A stretch of 64,000 nucleotides of DNA from Salvelinus alpinus (GCF_045679555.1 NC_092096.1:13042471-13106470); one strand, 5' to 3'. Counted from the first letter of the stretch, positions 1-22,398 are shown. Notes: generated by a model from the sequence alone, not told the origin. Numbers and translations: made by a program.

Positions 1-470
1 GACATTTTCAAGAATTGACTGACCTTCATGTCTTAAAGTAATGATGGACTGTTGTTTCTCTTCGCTTATTTGAGCTGTTCCTGCCATAATATGGACTTGG
101 TCTTATATCAAATAGGACTATCTTCTGTATACTAGGGCTATCTTCCTTTTCACAACACAACTGATTGGCTCAAACGCATTAAGAAGGAAAGAAATTCCAC
201 AAATTAACAAGGGACACCTGGTAATTGAAATGCATTCCAGGTGACTACCTCATGGAGCTGGTTGAGAGAATGCCAAGAATGTGCAAAGCTGTCATCAAAG
301 CAAAGTGTGGCTACTTTGAAGAATCTAAAATCTAAAATATATTTTCATTTGTTTAACACCACATGATTCCTTGTGTGTTATTTCATAGTTTGTCTTCACT
401 TATTCTAAATTGTAGAAAACAGTAAAAATAAAGAAAACCCTGGAATGAGTAGGTGTCCACATTTTTGACT
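1..470 (+). mobile_element. Tc1-like transposon, 3' end, cut by window edge
   Basis: The right half carries the non-coding 3' tail of a common salmonid Tc1-like family: the segment around 310-335 (gtggctactttgaagaatct) followed by an A/T-rich stretch, aataaag and a terminal inverted-repeat end reading ttttgactgg near 465. The same tail recurs at 5270-5472 and 53752-53926. Upstream of it (200-310) is decayed transposase C-terminal sequence. The left end lies outside the window. Confidence 0.7.
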
Positions 471-674
471 GGCATTCATACATACATACATACATACACT
501 ACCTTTCAAAAGTTTGGGGTCACTTAGAAAGGTCCTTGTTTTTGAAAGAAAAGCAAAAAAAAATTGTCCATTAAAATAACATAAAATTGATCAGAAATAC
601 AGTGTAGACATCGTTAATGTTGTAAATGACTATTGTTGCTGGAAACGGCTGATTTTTAATGGAATATCTACATA

Positions 675-770
675 GGCGTATCTCAGACTGGCCAAAGAAA
701 TAAAAGAATAAGATTGTGTTATTTTGCCCATCTTAATCTTTTATTTCTTTGGCCAGTCTGAGATATGGCT
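675..770. repeat. internal inverted duplication within the Tc1 element
   Basis: The sequence tatctcagactggccaaaga (from about 679) is repeated in reverse complement near 745-768. The arms are roughly 36-38 bases around a 20-base loop. It lies where the catalytic part of the transposase gene should be, so an inverted duplication appears to have replaced that part. Confidence 0.75.
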
Positions 771-1131
771 TTTTCTTTGCAACTCTGCCTAGAAGGCCAG
801 CATCCCGGGGTTGCCTCTTCACTGTTGACGTTGAGACTGGTGTTTTGCAGGTACTATTTAATGAAGCTGCCAGTTGAGGACTTGTGAGGCGTCCGTTTCT
901 CAAACTAGACACACTAATGTACTTGTCCTCTTGCTCAGTTGTGCACCGGGGCCTCCCACTCCTCTTTCTATTCTGGTTAGAGCCAGTTTGCGCTGCTCTG
1001 TGAAGGGAGGAGTACACAGCGTTGTACGAGATCTTCCGTTTGTTGGCAATTTCTCACATGCAATAGCCTTAATTTCTCAGAACAAGAATAGAATGAAGAG
1101 TTTCAGAAGAAAGGTCTTTGTTTCTGGCCAT
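733..1131 (-). pseudogene. Tc1-like transposase, N-terminal part, broken
   Basis: Reading on the minus strand from an ATG at 1131, the frame begins MARNKDLSSET and has two in-frame stops within the first 35 codons. It then runs open through a typical Tc1 DNA-binding region with the linker-like RKRSGRPRCTTEQEDKYI and the second helix-turn-helix piece STSTVKRQ. It ends near 733, before the DDE catalytic core, which is absent. The gene is non-functional. Confidence 0.8.
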
Positions 1132-1601
1132 TTTGAGTCCTTAATCAAATCCACAAATGCTGATGCTCCAGATACTCAACTAGTCTAAAGAAGGCCAGTT
1201 GTATTGCTTCTTTAAAATCAGCACAACAGTTTTCAGCTGTGCTAACATAATTGCAAAATAGTTTTCTAATGATCAATTAGCCTTTTAAAATTATAAACTT
1301 GGATTCACTAACACAACGTGCCATTGGAACACAGGAGTGATGGTTGCTGATAATGGGCCTATGTACGCCTATGTAGATATTCCATTATGATTATTATTAT
1401 ATATATATTTTTAAATCAGCCGTTTCCAGCTACAATAGTAATTTACAACATTAACAATGTCTACACTGTATTTCTGATCAATTTGATGTTATTTTAAATG
1501 GACCATTTCTTTTTTTCTTTTTTTTTTAACAAGGACATTTCTAAGTGACCCCAAACTTTTGAATGGTAGTGTACACACACACACTCTATGGCCCTTTACG
1601 T

Positions 1602-12541
<10,940 letters not shown>

Positions 12542-12545
<4 letters not shown>

Positions 12546-13015
12546 TGTGGAAGAAGTGAATAGAACCTGTGGACGTCATCGACATTACCTTAGGCACTTG
12601 TTTAGTTATATGACAGATGGCTTACAGGGGACAGTTAGTAGCCTGGTCCAAGGTCTGTTTGTACTGTCTTGCCAACTCCTGTGGGCACATTGACACACCA
12701 GGCAGATCTAGGACCAGGCTAGTCTGGGCAGACGCTGGTGGGCTTTATGGATCTCCATCATAAACCCACTAACAGCTGCCCAGGCTAGGTAGGACCAGGC
12801 TAGGTAGGACCAGGCCATTACCCCTAAAAACGTAAGACTGACCGGACTGCGCCATATGTCGCTAGCCAACTAGCTAACTAACGTTAGATGTCTACTGGTG
12901 TGGAACTAGCAGCTAGCTAGCAAGCTAATACGTCAGAAAGTGGGATAAAGAAAATAGGGTAAAGGTTGCACCTGAAGTAGCCGAAGCCATGGCTTGTGTA
13001 TCCTGCTTCTTCCAT
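12542..13015 (-). other. spliced upstream ORF overlapping the TMEM19 start
   Basis: If exon 1 joins 12566 as predicted, an ATG at 13013-13015 opens 22 codons (MEEAGYTSHGFGYFR, then FYSLLPQ). They end at TGA 12542-12544, which overlaps the main ATG in the four bases ATGA. Such an arrangement would place TMEM19 translation under leaky scanning or termination-reinitiation. It depends on the predicted splice. Confidence 0.45.
12641..12720. mobile_element. palindromic salmonid MITE, second copy
   Basis: Ends gcctggtccaaggtctgttt and cagatctaggaccaggct are inverted; the core cttgccaactcctgtggg matches this family. It is related to the element at 3754-3876. Confidence 0.7.
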
Positions 13016-13100
13016 TGTGGAGAAGTGCCAAAACAACTAGCTAATGTAACGTGTCCCTATAAGATAACTTAGCGAGATGAGACGATTCACAGCTGTCACA
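12972..13100 (-). other. tmem19: probable 5' untranslated first exon of TMEM19
   Basis: On the minus strand the stretch ending ggcttcggctacttcag is followed by gtgcaacc, a good donor, at 12971. Its partner is the acceptor before 12566. The upper limit (transcription start) is not visible and is set only roughly. No TATA box is evident. Confidence 0.55.
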
Positions 13101-13570
13101 GTACTGTAGCGTAGTCAGATTTCAAAACACAGGATTCTTTGTTTATCTTCTGTGGATGTTTTATAGCGGTTGGAATCCAACTTTAAGGTGCATTACCGCC
13201 ACCAACTGGACTGGAGCGTGGACCAAAGACAGGGAATGTCTAAATCCTACCCAATTTTCTCAACTCCCTAAGAAAACGTAATGCATAATGAAATACTACA
13301 TTCCCTTATGATTTCCCAGCGGGTCACTTTCATTGTTGACTGAGAACTGGATGTGGATTTAAAGAAATAAATGCGTATTTCCGCTAATCTGTCAGATTAA
13401 AGCTTCAGTGCTCATATTTCATAAAAATAAATGATTCACCAAACACAAATCCATCAATACGTTTGAGTAATAAATACAAAATCAAATATATTATTGAGCG
13501 TTTATGTGATTTTTTTCACTATTAGGATATCCATGTATTACTTACATACATTTAAACATCATGAATTTCA
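13101..13570 (-). promoter_or_regulatory. presumed TMEM19 promoter region
   Basis: This is the sequence upstream of the probable first exon. I see no TATA box and no strong CpG-rich core, so the assignment rests on position only. I found no divergent gene on the plus strand. Confidence 0.35.
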
Positions 13571-13735
13571 GGGGCCTCATGTATCAACCATGTGCAGGCA
13601 CAAATCTGTGCATAAACCATGCGTGGGATCATTTCCACGCAAAGTGTGAGATTTATCAATATGAACGTTTGCTTGAGTGTGACTGAGTAAATTTACGCAC
13701 AGCCATAAACATGCGTAGGCACAGTGCCAAGTGGT
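13571..13735. mobile_element. MITE fragment with ggggcctcatgtatcaa end
   Basis: The end ggggcctcatgtatcaacca resembles the end of the palindrome at 14218 (gggcctcatttatcaa). The interior is rich in tgcgt/acgca words (aaaccatgcgtgg, aaacatgcgtaggc), as in a common fish DNA-element family. The far end is not clear. Confidence 0.5.
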
Positions 13736-14145
13736 GGATTAAGGGAACTGCTTGTCAAGCGTGTGGAAAATATATGTTGGAAATGTGTGAAATTTTTTCG
13801 AGGAATAATTACATCATTTTTCGATTGAATTGTATTTCAATTGTGAATTCATGCAACACATACATACATATTGACAGGCTATATATAATTTGACCACATC
13901 GGTGCATTTGTTATGATAATAATCCATATAATGTACAGTAATATGTTAAATTAAAGGCAAGTGTTAAAGTTAAACCATTGTAGAAATACTATAAAAGACT
14001 GAGATAATGGAAATCAAATGAGAGATGGCTTATCATGCGCTGTTAGAAGATCTGGCACACACTGCATTTCGCAGAGCGCGTTTTTAGAGACCGGTGGTAC
14101 TTTTTACAGAAAGTACAGATTGATTTATCAGATATCGTTCGCCAA

Positions 14146-14187
14146 AGAATTTGTTCTTAACTGACTTGCCTAGTTAAATAAAGGTTA
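14146..14187 (+). mobile_element. HpaI SINE tail fragment
   Basis: Contains ttgttcttaactgacttgcc followed by tagttaaataaaggtt, which is the 3' end of the HpaI SINE. The tRNA-like head is absent, as in a 5'-truncated copy. Confidence 0.75.
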
Positions 14188-14217
14188 ATTAATATATATA
14201 TATATATATATTTATAG

Positions 14218-14426
14218 GGGGCCTCATTTATCAATATTGCTAGAAACTATTCTAAAATATTACTTATGAACGGAATGTAGAATGTTCCTACGCATAGAAA
14301 AAGTGTGATTTGTTTATATAAAATAAATAAACAAATCACACTTTTTCTATGCGTAGGAACATTCTACATTCCGTTCATAAGTAGTATTTTAGAATAGTTT
14401 CTAGCAATGTTGATAAATGAGGCCCC
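14218..14426. repeat. 100-bp-arm perfect-type palindrome (fold-back MITE)
   Basis: Arms 14218-14317 and 14327-14426 are reverse complements with only two mismatches that I can see, around a 9-base A/T loop. Outer ends read ggggcctcatttatcaa. It contains no coding sequence. The near-perfect match points to a recent insertion or to gene conversion between the arms. Confidence 0.93.
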
Positions 14427-15412
14427 TGATATTTTATAAAGAGTGTAAACCAGGCATGTTATAGTGGCTAGCGTGGCACATGGAGATGTGTGAAACTTCC
14501 TCCTTAGCCTAGGTGTCCCGCTTGCATCACCTCATTAGCTAGCTGTTGAGGTAACATGACCGTTCTTTTAATGGAAGAAGGCTGAGGTCCCGAGTTCGCG
14601 TCAGATGTGGATCGAATCCGAGGAAGTGGTACTAGCTAAGCAAGTACCGAGACAACCTTTCCACTAGCCTATTTTACATGTTTAATATACTTATGTACAA
14701 TTAATTCACCTGTGTGTCAATATAAGAGTAGTCATTAGCAGGCATTGGCTATTACTGCGATTTCATAAAACGATCAACTTTCAGTTCCAGGGAGTGGAGT
14801 GGTCTTCTGTTCAAATAAAAGCTAAACATAACACTCTTTCTACAAACAAACTCACCATCAATAGTTTACCATCAAAGTACAATAGTGTGTACACTATAAA
14901 GCATTATGGTTAAAAGCCCTTGTTACCTACCCAAATATAACGAAATTGTCTGCTGGTCGAAAATCCTCTATCACTAGCTTCTGAAATCAAATAGTCATAA
15001 TGACTTTTTATTAAAGCGGACTTGGATTCACCCTGAATCAAAAAGCATGTCAAATAATTTGTCGTATGACGTGATATCAAGAAGCCCCCGCCACTGACTG
15101 AGGACTCTTTGATTGAGCCCTCTAATACCAGGAAACTTCATAGCTGTTTTCCTGTAATACCAGGAAACCACGGCTTCACAGTGGCGTGTTGGTTCCAACA
15201 GTTCAACCACACGGACATTATCTCAGAAGTATGTCGTTAAAATATTTATTAGTTCCAATTATTATTTTCAATGTGCCCTGCCTTCTAGAAAGACGAACTG
15301 AAAGACATACATTACATTTATATACATTCATAGAGGGTTTAGACCGTATCTAAGTCAGAGTAGTAACCACGTCTGTTCTGTGGGACATCTGTGGGGGAAA
15401 TTCTTGCAACAT
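14427..15412. other. no recognised feature
   Basis: Unique-looking sequence. Short minus-strand frames (for example 15028-15210) show no domain and I treat them as chance. Confidence 0.5.
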
Positions 15413-15603
15413 GAATTAAGGAATAGGCCAATCAGATTTGCAAATCCCGCCTGATAAAGCCCCAGGCTGGACATACTAATTAAGTAATAGGTCTATCAAA
15501 GTTGAAAACCCCCGATAAACCCCAAGGCTGGACCGAGACTAATTAATGAATAGGCCTATCAGAGTTACAAAACACCCAATAAAACCCCAGGCCTGGGCCT
15601 AGA
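15413..15603. repeat. three diverged copies of a 63-bp unit
   Basis: The units share aataggcc(a/t)atca at the start and aaaccccaggctgga at the end, and begin near 15413, 15478 and 15541. Divergence is high, so this is an old short array. Confidence 0.7.
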
Positions 15604-15842
15604 CAACAGTGGACTATTTCAAGAGTAGAACAGGATACCTGTAGTTACAATATCCGCCCAGTAGAGGGGGATCTCACCCCACTTTGAATCACATCAATCC
15701 ATGATCAATGAATCCACTCAATCCAGATTTCCATCCAGATTTCAACCCATGTATTCTGCTCAGTCTAGAACATCAATATAAAGGATATGACAGACACACA
15801 TTATACTCATAATGACTAAGCACTCTCAAGCAGTTGGCGTTT

Positions 15843-15966
15843 AAGTGATAATGCCCGAGAAGCTGGTGTTTGGAGGATATATTGACACGGGGGTGTAGTT
15901 CGTCGAGGGCCGGCAAACCGTGCCAATATATCCTCCAAACACCGGCTTCGACGGCATTATCACTTT
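15843..15966. repeat. hairpin element with 50-bp arms
   Basis: aagtgataatgcc...gtgtttggaggatatattg on the left returns as caatatatcctccaaacacc...ggcattatcactt on the right, with a loop of about 25 bases. This is typical of a fold-back MITE or the core of a larger DNA element. Confidence 0.85.
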
Positions 15967-16691
15967 TATACAATGGGTTAGCAACATATTCAAATAATGA
16001 TTGACATATTTTCATTAAAAACATTATTTTTATTAATTTATTCATACTATTTCATCCTTCCACAAGATATAGTCCCAACACAAATCTAGGGTTGTTGCTA
16101 CCTAAACCCGGCTGGTCGTTCGTTCTATCGGTTCGGTTGCCAGAGACAGGACCCAATCGTTAAGTCTTTATGTCTGTATCTATGGACGTTACCCAGTCGT
16201 TCCTTCTAAAAGTTCCATTCCATACTGGCTGGCAAAGTTCTTATCCCGTGCTAGCTAGCTAGCTAGCCAACTATGGCTAACTTACAGTCACGTCAAACAG
16301 TGCAGCCAGAATAACAACAGTAGCTGCATTTTCATTTGTTTAAGCTGTTTTCTAGCGACATTTATTTGGATACATCAATAACAATGAGCTAATGTGGAGC
16401 GATTTTGCCTGGCATAGAAAATGTGCTCAGTCGTCAGGACACTGTTGTTCAGAGGAGCTAGCTAACAACACAGCTAACAACACAGCTAACACAATCACTT
16501 CAAACTGAAGATGGAAAGTCTGAAAACTAGCTGCACTTCGTTTCGTTTGACTTTTTTTCAATTGACATTTCTTTCCATATATCCATCAAAATGATGCCAG
16601 CTGATTCATGATTTTGACTGGCTGATAGACCAGGTAGCTACTGTATTTGATTAACTATTTAACTAGCTATTTATCTGTCTTATGGCTTGGG
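15967..16691. other. probable old transposon remains, no gene
   Basis: Includes a gctagctagctagc run at 16254 and a duplicated gctaacaacaca near 16460. The context suggests a decayed DNA element around the hairpin, but I cannot define its ends. Confidence 0.35.
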
Positions 16692-17090
16692 GTTAGAAGC
16701 TGTTCAGGGTCCTGTTGGTTCCAGGCTTGGTGCATCGGTACCGCTTGCTGTGAGGTAGCTGAGAGAACACTCTATGACTTGGGTGGCTGGAGTCTTTGAC
16801 AATTTTTAGGCTCTTCCTCTGACACCTTGTCTGGTATAGAAGTCCTGGATGGCGGGTAGCTCGGCCCCAGTGATGTACTGGGCCATACGCACCGGCCCCT
16901 GTGACGTCTTACGGTCAGACGCCGAGCAGTTGCCATACCAAGAGGTACAGAAGTATAACTTCTTGAGGATCTGAGGGCCCCAAATCTGAGCAGGCTCCTG
17001 AGGGGGGAAGAGATGTTGTCGTGCCTTCTTCACGACTGTGTTGGTGTGTGTGGACCATGATAATTCATTAGTGATGTGGACACCGAGTCA
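16692..17090 (-). mobile_element. LINE fragment, C-terminal reverse transcriptase end (L2/Rex1 type)
   Basis: The minus strand encodes SWYGNCSASDRK and then MAQYITGAELPAIQDFYTRQ. This is the characteristic C-terminal region after the reverse transcriptase in fish L2/Rex1-like LINEs. The part before it (LKKLYFCT) is contracted relative to the usual spacing, and frameshifts follow. It is a dead, 5'-truncated copy. Confidence 0.8.
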
Positions 17091-17454
17091 ACATTCTCTT
17101 ATGTGTGGACCTCCAACCATCTTTGTGGTAACATTTGAAAGTTTACATTTCAATTATATTCCTATTTTAGTACATTAATCAGGCGAAACGTGACACCCAC
17201 CCTGTATTCAAGAGCATGTTGTGTCTCAACTGATGGTGGGCCCAACACAAAAACCTAAGATGATGTAAGATAGTGACTAAGCTACAACATATGTGAATAT
17301 GAAAACAAATCGAAGTTTACACGTTTTATATAATTGATATGTAAGGTTAAAAAAAATCTATTTTGTCTCAAGAAATTATTTTAAAACGTTTGACAAGTTC
17401 CGTGTTTGTAAGCTTTTAAATGATACCGTTTATCTTTTCCAGTGATGAAGACAT

Positions 17455-20400
17455 GTATGTCTCATGGTATAGTGGGGTATGTCTCATGGTATAGTGGGGT
17501 ATGTCTCATGGTATAGTGGGGTATGTCTCATGGTATAGTGGGGTATGTCTCATGGTGTAGTGGGGTATGTCTCATGGTGTAGTGGGGTATGTCTCATGGT
17601 ATAGTGGGGTATGTCTCATGGTATAGTGGGGTATGTCTCATGGTATTGTGGGGTATGTCTCATGGTTTAGTGGGGTATGTCTCATGGTATAGTGGGGTAT
17701 GTCTCATGATATAGTGGGGTATGTCTCATGGTATAGTGGGGTATGTCTCATGGTATAGTGGGGTATGAGGTGATGAAGACATGTATGTCTCATGGTATAG
17801 TGTGGTATGTCTCATGGTATAGTGGGGTATGTCTCATGGTATAGTGGGGTATGTCTCATGGTATTGTGGGGTATGAGGTGATGAAGACATGTATGTCTCA
17901 TGGTATAGTGTGGTATGTCTCATGGTATAGTGGGGTATGTCTCATGGTATAGTGGGGTATGTTTCATGGTTTAGTGGGGTATGTCTCATGGTATAGTGGG
18001 GTATGTCTCATGGTATAGTGGGGTATGTCTCATGGTATTGTGGGGTATGAGGTGATGAAGACATGTATGTCTCATGGTATAGTGTGGTATGTCTCATGGT
18101 ATAGTGGGGTATGTCTCATGGTATAGTGGGGTATGTCTCATGGTATAGTGGGGTATGTCTCATGGTATAGTGGGGTATGTCTCATGGTATAGTGGGGTAT
18201 GTCTCATGGTATAGTGGGGTATGTCTCATGGTATAGTGGGGTATGAGGTGATGAAGACATGTATGTCTCATGGTATAGTGGGGTATGTCTCATGGTATAG
18301 TGTGGTATGTCTCATGGTATAGTGGGGTATGTCTCATGGTATAGTGGGGTATGTCTCATGATATAGTGGGGTATGTCTCATGGTATAGTGGGGTATGAGG
18401 TGATGAAGACATGTATGTCTCATGGTATAGTGTGGTATGTCTCATGGTATAGTGGGGTATGTCTCATGGTATAGTGGGGTATGTCTCATGATATAGTGGG
18501 GTATGTCTCATGGTATAGTGGGGTATGAGGTGATGAAGACATGTATGTCTCATGGTATAGTGTGGTATGTCTCATGGTATAGTGGGGTATGTCTCATGGT
18601 ATAGTGGGGTATGTCTCATGGTATAGTGGGGTATGTCTCGTGGTATAGTGGGGTATGTCTCATGGTATAGTGGGGTATGTCTCATGGTATAGTGGGGTAT
18701 GTCTCATGGTATAGTGGGGTATGTCTCATGGTGTAGTGGGGTATGTCTCATGGTGTAGTGGGGTATGTCTCATGGTATAGTGGGGTATGTCTCATGGTAT
18801 AGTGGGGTATGTCTCATGATATAGTGGGGTATGTCTCATGGTATAGTGGGGTATGTCTCATGGTATAGTGGGGTATGAGGTGATGAAGACATGTATGTCT
18901 CATGGTATAGTGTGGTATGTCTCATGGTATAGTGGGGTATGTCTCATGGTATAGTGGGGTATGTCTCATGGTATTGTGGGGTATGAGGTGATGAAGACAT
19001 GTATGTCTCATGGTATAGTGTGGTATGTCTCATGGTATAGTGTGGTATGTCTCATGGTATAGTGGGGTATGTCTCATGGTATAGTGGGGTATGTTTCATG
19101 GTATAGTGGGGTATGTCTCATGGTATAGTGGGGTATGTCTCATGGTATAGTGGGGTATGTCTCATGGTATAGTGGGGTATGAGGTGATGAAGACATGTAT
19201 GTCTCATGGTATAGTGTGGTATGTCTCATGGTATAGTGGGGTATGTCTCATGGTATAGTGGGGTATGTCTCATGATATAGTGGGGTATGTCTCATGGTAT
19301 AGTGGGGTATGAGGTGATGAAGACATGTATGTCTCATGGTATAGTGTGGTATGTCTCATGGTATAGTGGGGTATGTCTCATGGTATAGTGGGGTATGTCT
19401 CATGGTATAGTGGGGTATGTCTCGTGGTATAGTGGGGTATGTCTCATGGTATAGTGGGGTATGTCTCATGGTATAGTGGGGTATGTCTCATGGTATACTG
19501 GGGTATGTCTCATGGTGTAGTGGGGTATGTCTCATGGTGTAGTGGGGTATGTCTCATGGTATAGTGGGGTATGTCTCATGGTATAGTGGGGTATGTCTCA
19601 TGGTATAGTGGGGTATGTCTCATGGTATAGTGGGGTATGTCTCATGGTATAGTGGGGTATGTCTCATGGTATAGTGGGGTATGTCTCATGGTATAGTGGG
19701 GTATGTCTCATGGTATAGTGGGGTATGTCTCATGGTGTAGTGGGGTATGTCTCATGGTATAGTGGGGGTATGTCTCATGGTATAGTGGGGTATGAGGTGA
19801 TGAAGACATGTATGTCTCATGGTATAGTGGGGTATGTCTCATGGTATAGTGGGGTATGTCTCATGGTATAGTGGGGTATGTCTCATGGTATAGTGGGGTA
19901 TGTCTCATGGTATAGTGGGGTATGTCTCATGGTATAGTGGGGGTATGTCTCATGGTATAGTGGGGTATGAGGTGATGAAGACATGTATGTCTCATGGTAT
20001 AGTGGGGTATGTCTCATGGTATAGTGGGGTATGTCTCATGGTATAGTGGGGTATGTCTCATGGTGTAGTGGGGTATGTCTCATGGTATAGTGGGGTATGT
20101 CTCATGGTCTAGTGGGGTATGAGGTGATGAAGACATGTATGTCTCATGGTATAGTGGGGTATGTCTCATGGTATAGTGGGGTATGTCTCATGGTATAGTG
20201 GGGTATGTCTCATGGTATAGTGGGGTATGTCTCATGGTGTAGTGGGGTATGTCTCATGGTATAGTGGGGTATGTCTCATGGTATAGTGGGGTATGAGGTG
20301 ATGAAGACATGTATGTCTCATGGTATAGTGGGGTATGTCTCATGGTATAGTGGGGTATGAGGTGATGAAGACATGTATGTCTCATGGTATAGTGGGGTAT

Positions 20401-20479
20401 GTCTCATGGTATAGTGGGGTATGTCTCATGGTATAGTGGGGTATGTCTCATGGTATAGTGGGGTATGTCTCATGGTATA
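17455..20479. repeat. 22-bp minisatellite, left block
   Basis: The unit gtatgtctcatggtatag plus tggg (22 bp) is repeated well over 100 times with single-base variants (tgtag, tttag, tgtgg). A different segment, gaggtgatgaagacat, punctuates the array at irregular intervals, for example at about 17767, 17875 and 18048. This gives a higher-order pattern that starts each sub-block with the variant tagtgtggt. The array is interrupted at 20480 by a MITE. Confidence 0.97.
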
Positions 20480-20903
20480 CAGTAATCCCTCGTTTATCGC
20501 GGGGGTTACGTTCCGAAAATGACCCGCGATAAGTGAAATCCGCGAAATAGAAAACTTTTTTTTTTTTTACAATTAGCAACTATTACATGTATACAAATAC
20601 AGTGACTCACGTGTAGGCCGTTTCGTCGACATTATGGGTTTAGGAGATGTTCGAAATTACAAGATAATTTGGCCAACTTAATGTAAATTTGCCAAGCTGT
20701 TTTATGTACGTACACATAACTGCACGAGACGACAAAATGATAGCACAATTCGTAGCATGTTTTGATACAAGAAGCGGGAGTGAGTTTTTAGCGAATCAGA
20801 ATGCAGAGCACAATGCACCAAAAAAAAAAAAAAAATGCATTATGAAAATCCGCGAAATAGCGAATCCGCGATAAGTGAACCGCGAAGTGGCGAGGGATCA
20901 CTG
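20480..20903. mobile_element. Tigger/pogo-like MITE inserted in the minisatellite
   Basis: Ends cagtaatccctcgtttatcg and its near-inverse (gcgagggatcactg) are flanked by TA on both sides. The inner parts ccgcgataagtg and cgcgaaatag are repeated in inverted order. It is 424 bp with no coding capacity. Mariner/Tigger-type ends and TA duplication fit a non-autonomous member. Confidence 0.88.
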
Positions 20904-21038
20904 TAGTGGGGTATGTCTCATGGTATAGTGGGGTATGTCTCATGGTGTAGTGGGGTATGTCTCATGGTGTAGTGGGGTATGTCTCATGGTGTAGTGGGGT
21001 ATGTCTCATGTTATAGTGGGGTATGTCTCATGGTATAG
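20904..21038. repeat. 22-bp minisatellite, right block
   Basis: Continuation of the array at 17455-20479 after the MITE, with six more copies. The interrupted unit resumes exactly at the TA duplication. Confidence 0.95.
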
Positions 21039-21052
21039 TACATCAGTAAGCC

Positions 21053-21260
21053 CAGTACATCACTAGAACAAGGCCCTCCAGCGGGTGGTGTAGACGGCCC
21101 AGTACATCACTAGAACAAGGCTCTCCTGCGGGTGGTGTAGACGGCCCAGTACATCACTAGAACAAGGCCCTCCAGCGGGTGGTGAATACGACCCAGTACA
21201 TCACTAGAACAAGGCCCTCCAGCGGGTGGTGTAGACGGCCCAGTACATCACTAGAACAAG
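21053..21260. repeat. 47-bp minisatellite
   Basis: Units start at 21053, 21100, 21147, 21194 and 21241 (partial) with cagtacatcactagaacaag, followed by gccctccagcgggtggtg. Very low divergence. Confidence 0.95.
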
Positions 21261-21261
21261 G

Positions 21262-22225
21262 ACACACAGAACACTAGTTAGATTCTAGAACATAGAACAC
21301 AGTTGTATCTCTATGGGTGGATACATAGAACACTAGTTAGATTCTAGAACATAGAACACAGTTGTATCTCTATGGGTGGACACAGAACACTAGTTAGATT
21401 CTATAACATAGAACACAGTTGTATCTCTATGGGTGGACACAGAACACTAGTTAGATTCTAGAACATAGAACACAGTTGTATCTCTATGGGTGGACACAGA
21501 ACACTAGTTAGATTCTAGAACATAGAACACAGTTGTATCTCTATGGGTGGACACACAGAACACTAGTTAGAGAACATAGAACACAGTTGTATCTCTATGG
21601 GTGGACACAGAACACTAGTTAGATTCTAGAACATAGAACACAGTTGTATCTCTATGGGTGGATACAGAACACTAGTTAGATTCTAGAACATAGAACACAG
21701 TTGTATCTCTATGGGTGGACACACAGAACACTAGTTAGATTCTATAACATAGAACACAGTTGTATCTCTATGGGTGGACACAGAACACTAGTTAGAGAAC
21801 ATAGAACACAGTTGTATCTCTATGGGTGGACACACAGAACACTAGTTAGATTCTAGAACATAGAACACAGTTGTATCTCTATGGGTGGACACACAGAACA
21901 CTAGTTAGATTCTATAACATAGAACACAGTTGTATCTCTATGGGTGGACACAGAACACTAGTTAGATTCTATAACATAGAACACAGTTGTATCTCTATGG
22001 GTGGACACAGAACACTAGTTAGATTCTAGAACATAGAACACAGTTGTATCTCTATGGGTGGACACACAGAACACTAGTTAGATTCTAGAACATAGAACAC
22101 AGTTGTATCTCTATGGGTGGACACAGAACACTAGTGAGATTCTAGAACAGAACACTAGGGTGGACACAGAACACTAGTTAGATTCTAGAACATAGAACAC
22201 AGTTGTATCTCTATGGGTGCATACA
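21262..22225. repeat. about 57-bp minisatellite
   Basis: About 17 copies of a unit with acagaacactagttagattc, then tagaacatagaacacagttg and tatctctatgggtgg. Some copies lack the attcta segment. It directly follows the 47-bp array, sharing the junction word agaacaagg/agaacac. Confidence 0.95.
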
Positions 22226-22398
22226 TAGACCTCTGTTCCCAGAACTAGGTGATGTCACGATGTTCAGTCTGCTTGGGGAAGAATGGCCAGTATTCCCTTT
22301 ACTGGCCCAGGCCATCATGCTCATAATGCACTCCCTCGGGGAGCAAGTCTCTGTGTTGCTTCCCAGTAGTTGTGTGTGGACGGTGGGGCGGCGGTGCT

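Larger units (their letters stand above)
497..1571 (-). mobile_element. Tc1-like DNA transposon with long terminal inverted repeats
   Basis: The two ends are inverted copies: cactacctttcaaaagtttg at 497 and its complement ending at 1571. Similarity continues inward for roughly 180 bases on each side (to about 675 and from about 1360). Both ends are flanked by TA, the expected Tc1/mariner target duplication. The element is 1,075 bp and holds a broken transposase on the minus strand. It lies in the TMEM19 intron that follows coding exon 5. Confidence 0.88.

Noticed and set aside
13101-13570. Divergent gene sharing the TMEM19 promoter
   Set aside because: I translated the plus strand here and found no convincing first exon or known N-terminus.
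15773-16045. 90-codon minus-strand frame over the hairpin
   Set aside because: It crosses both arms of a fold-back element, so the frame is best explained by chance.
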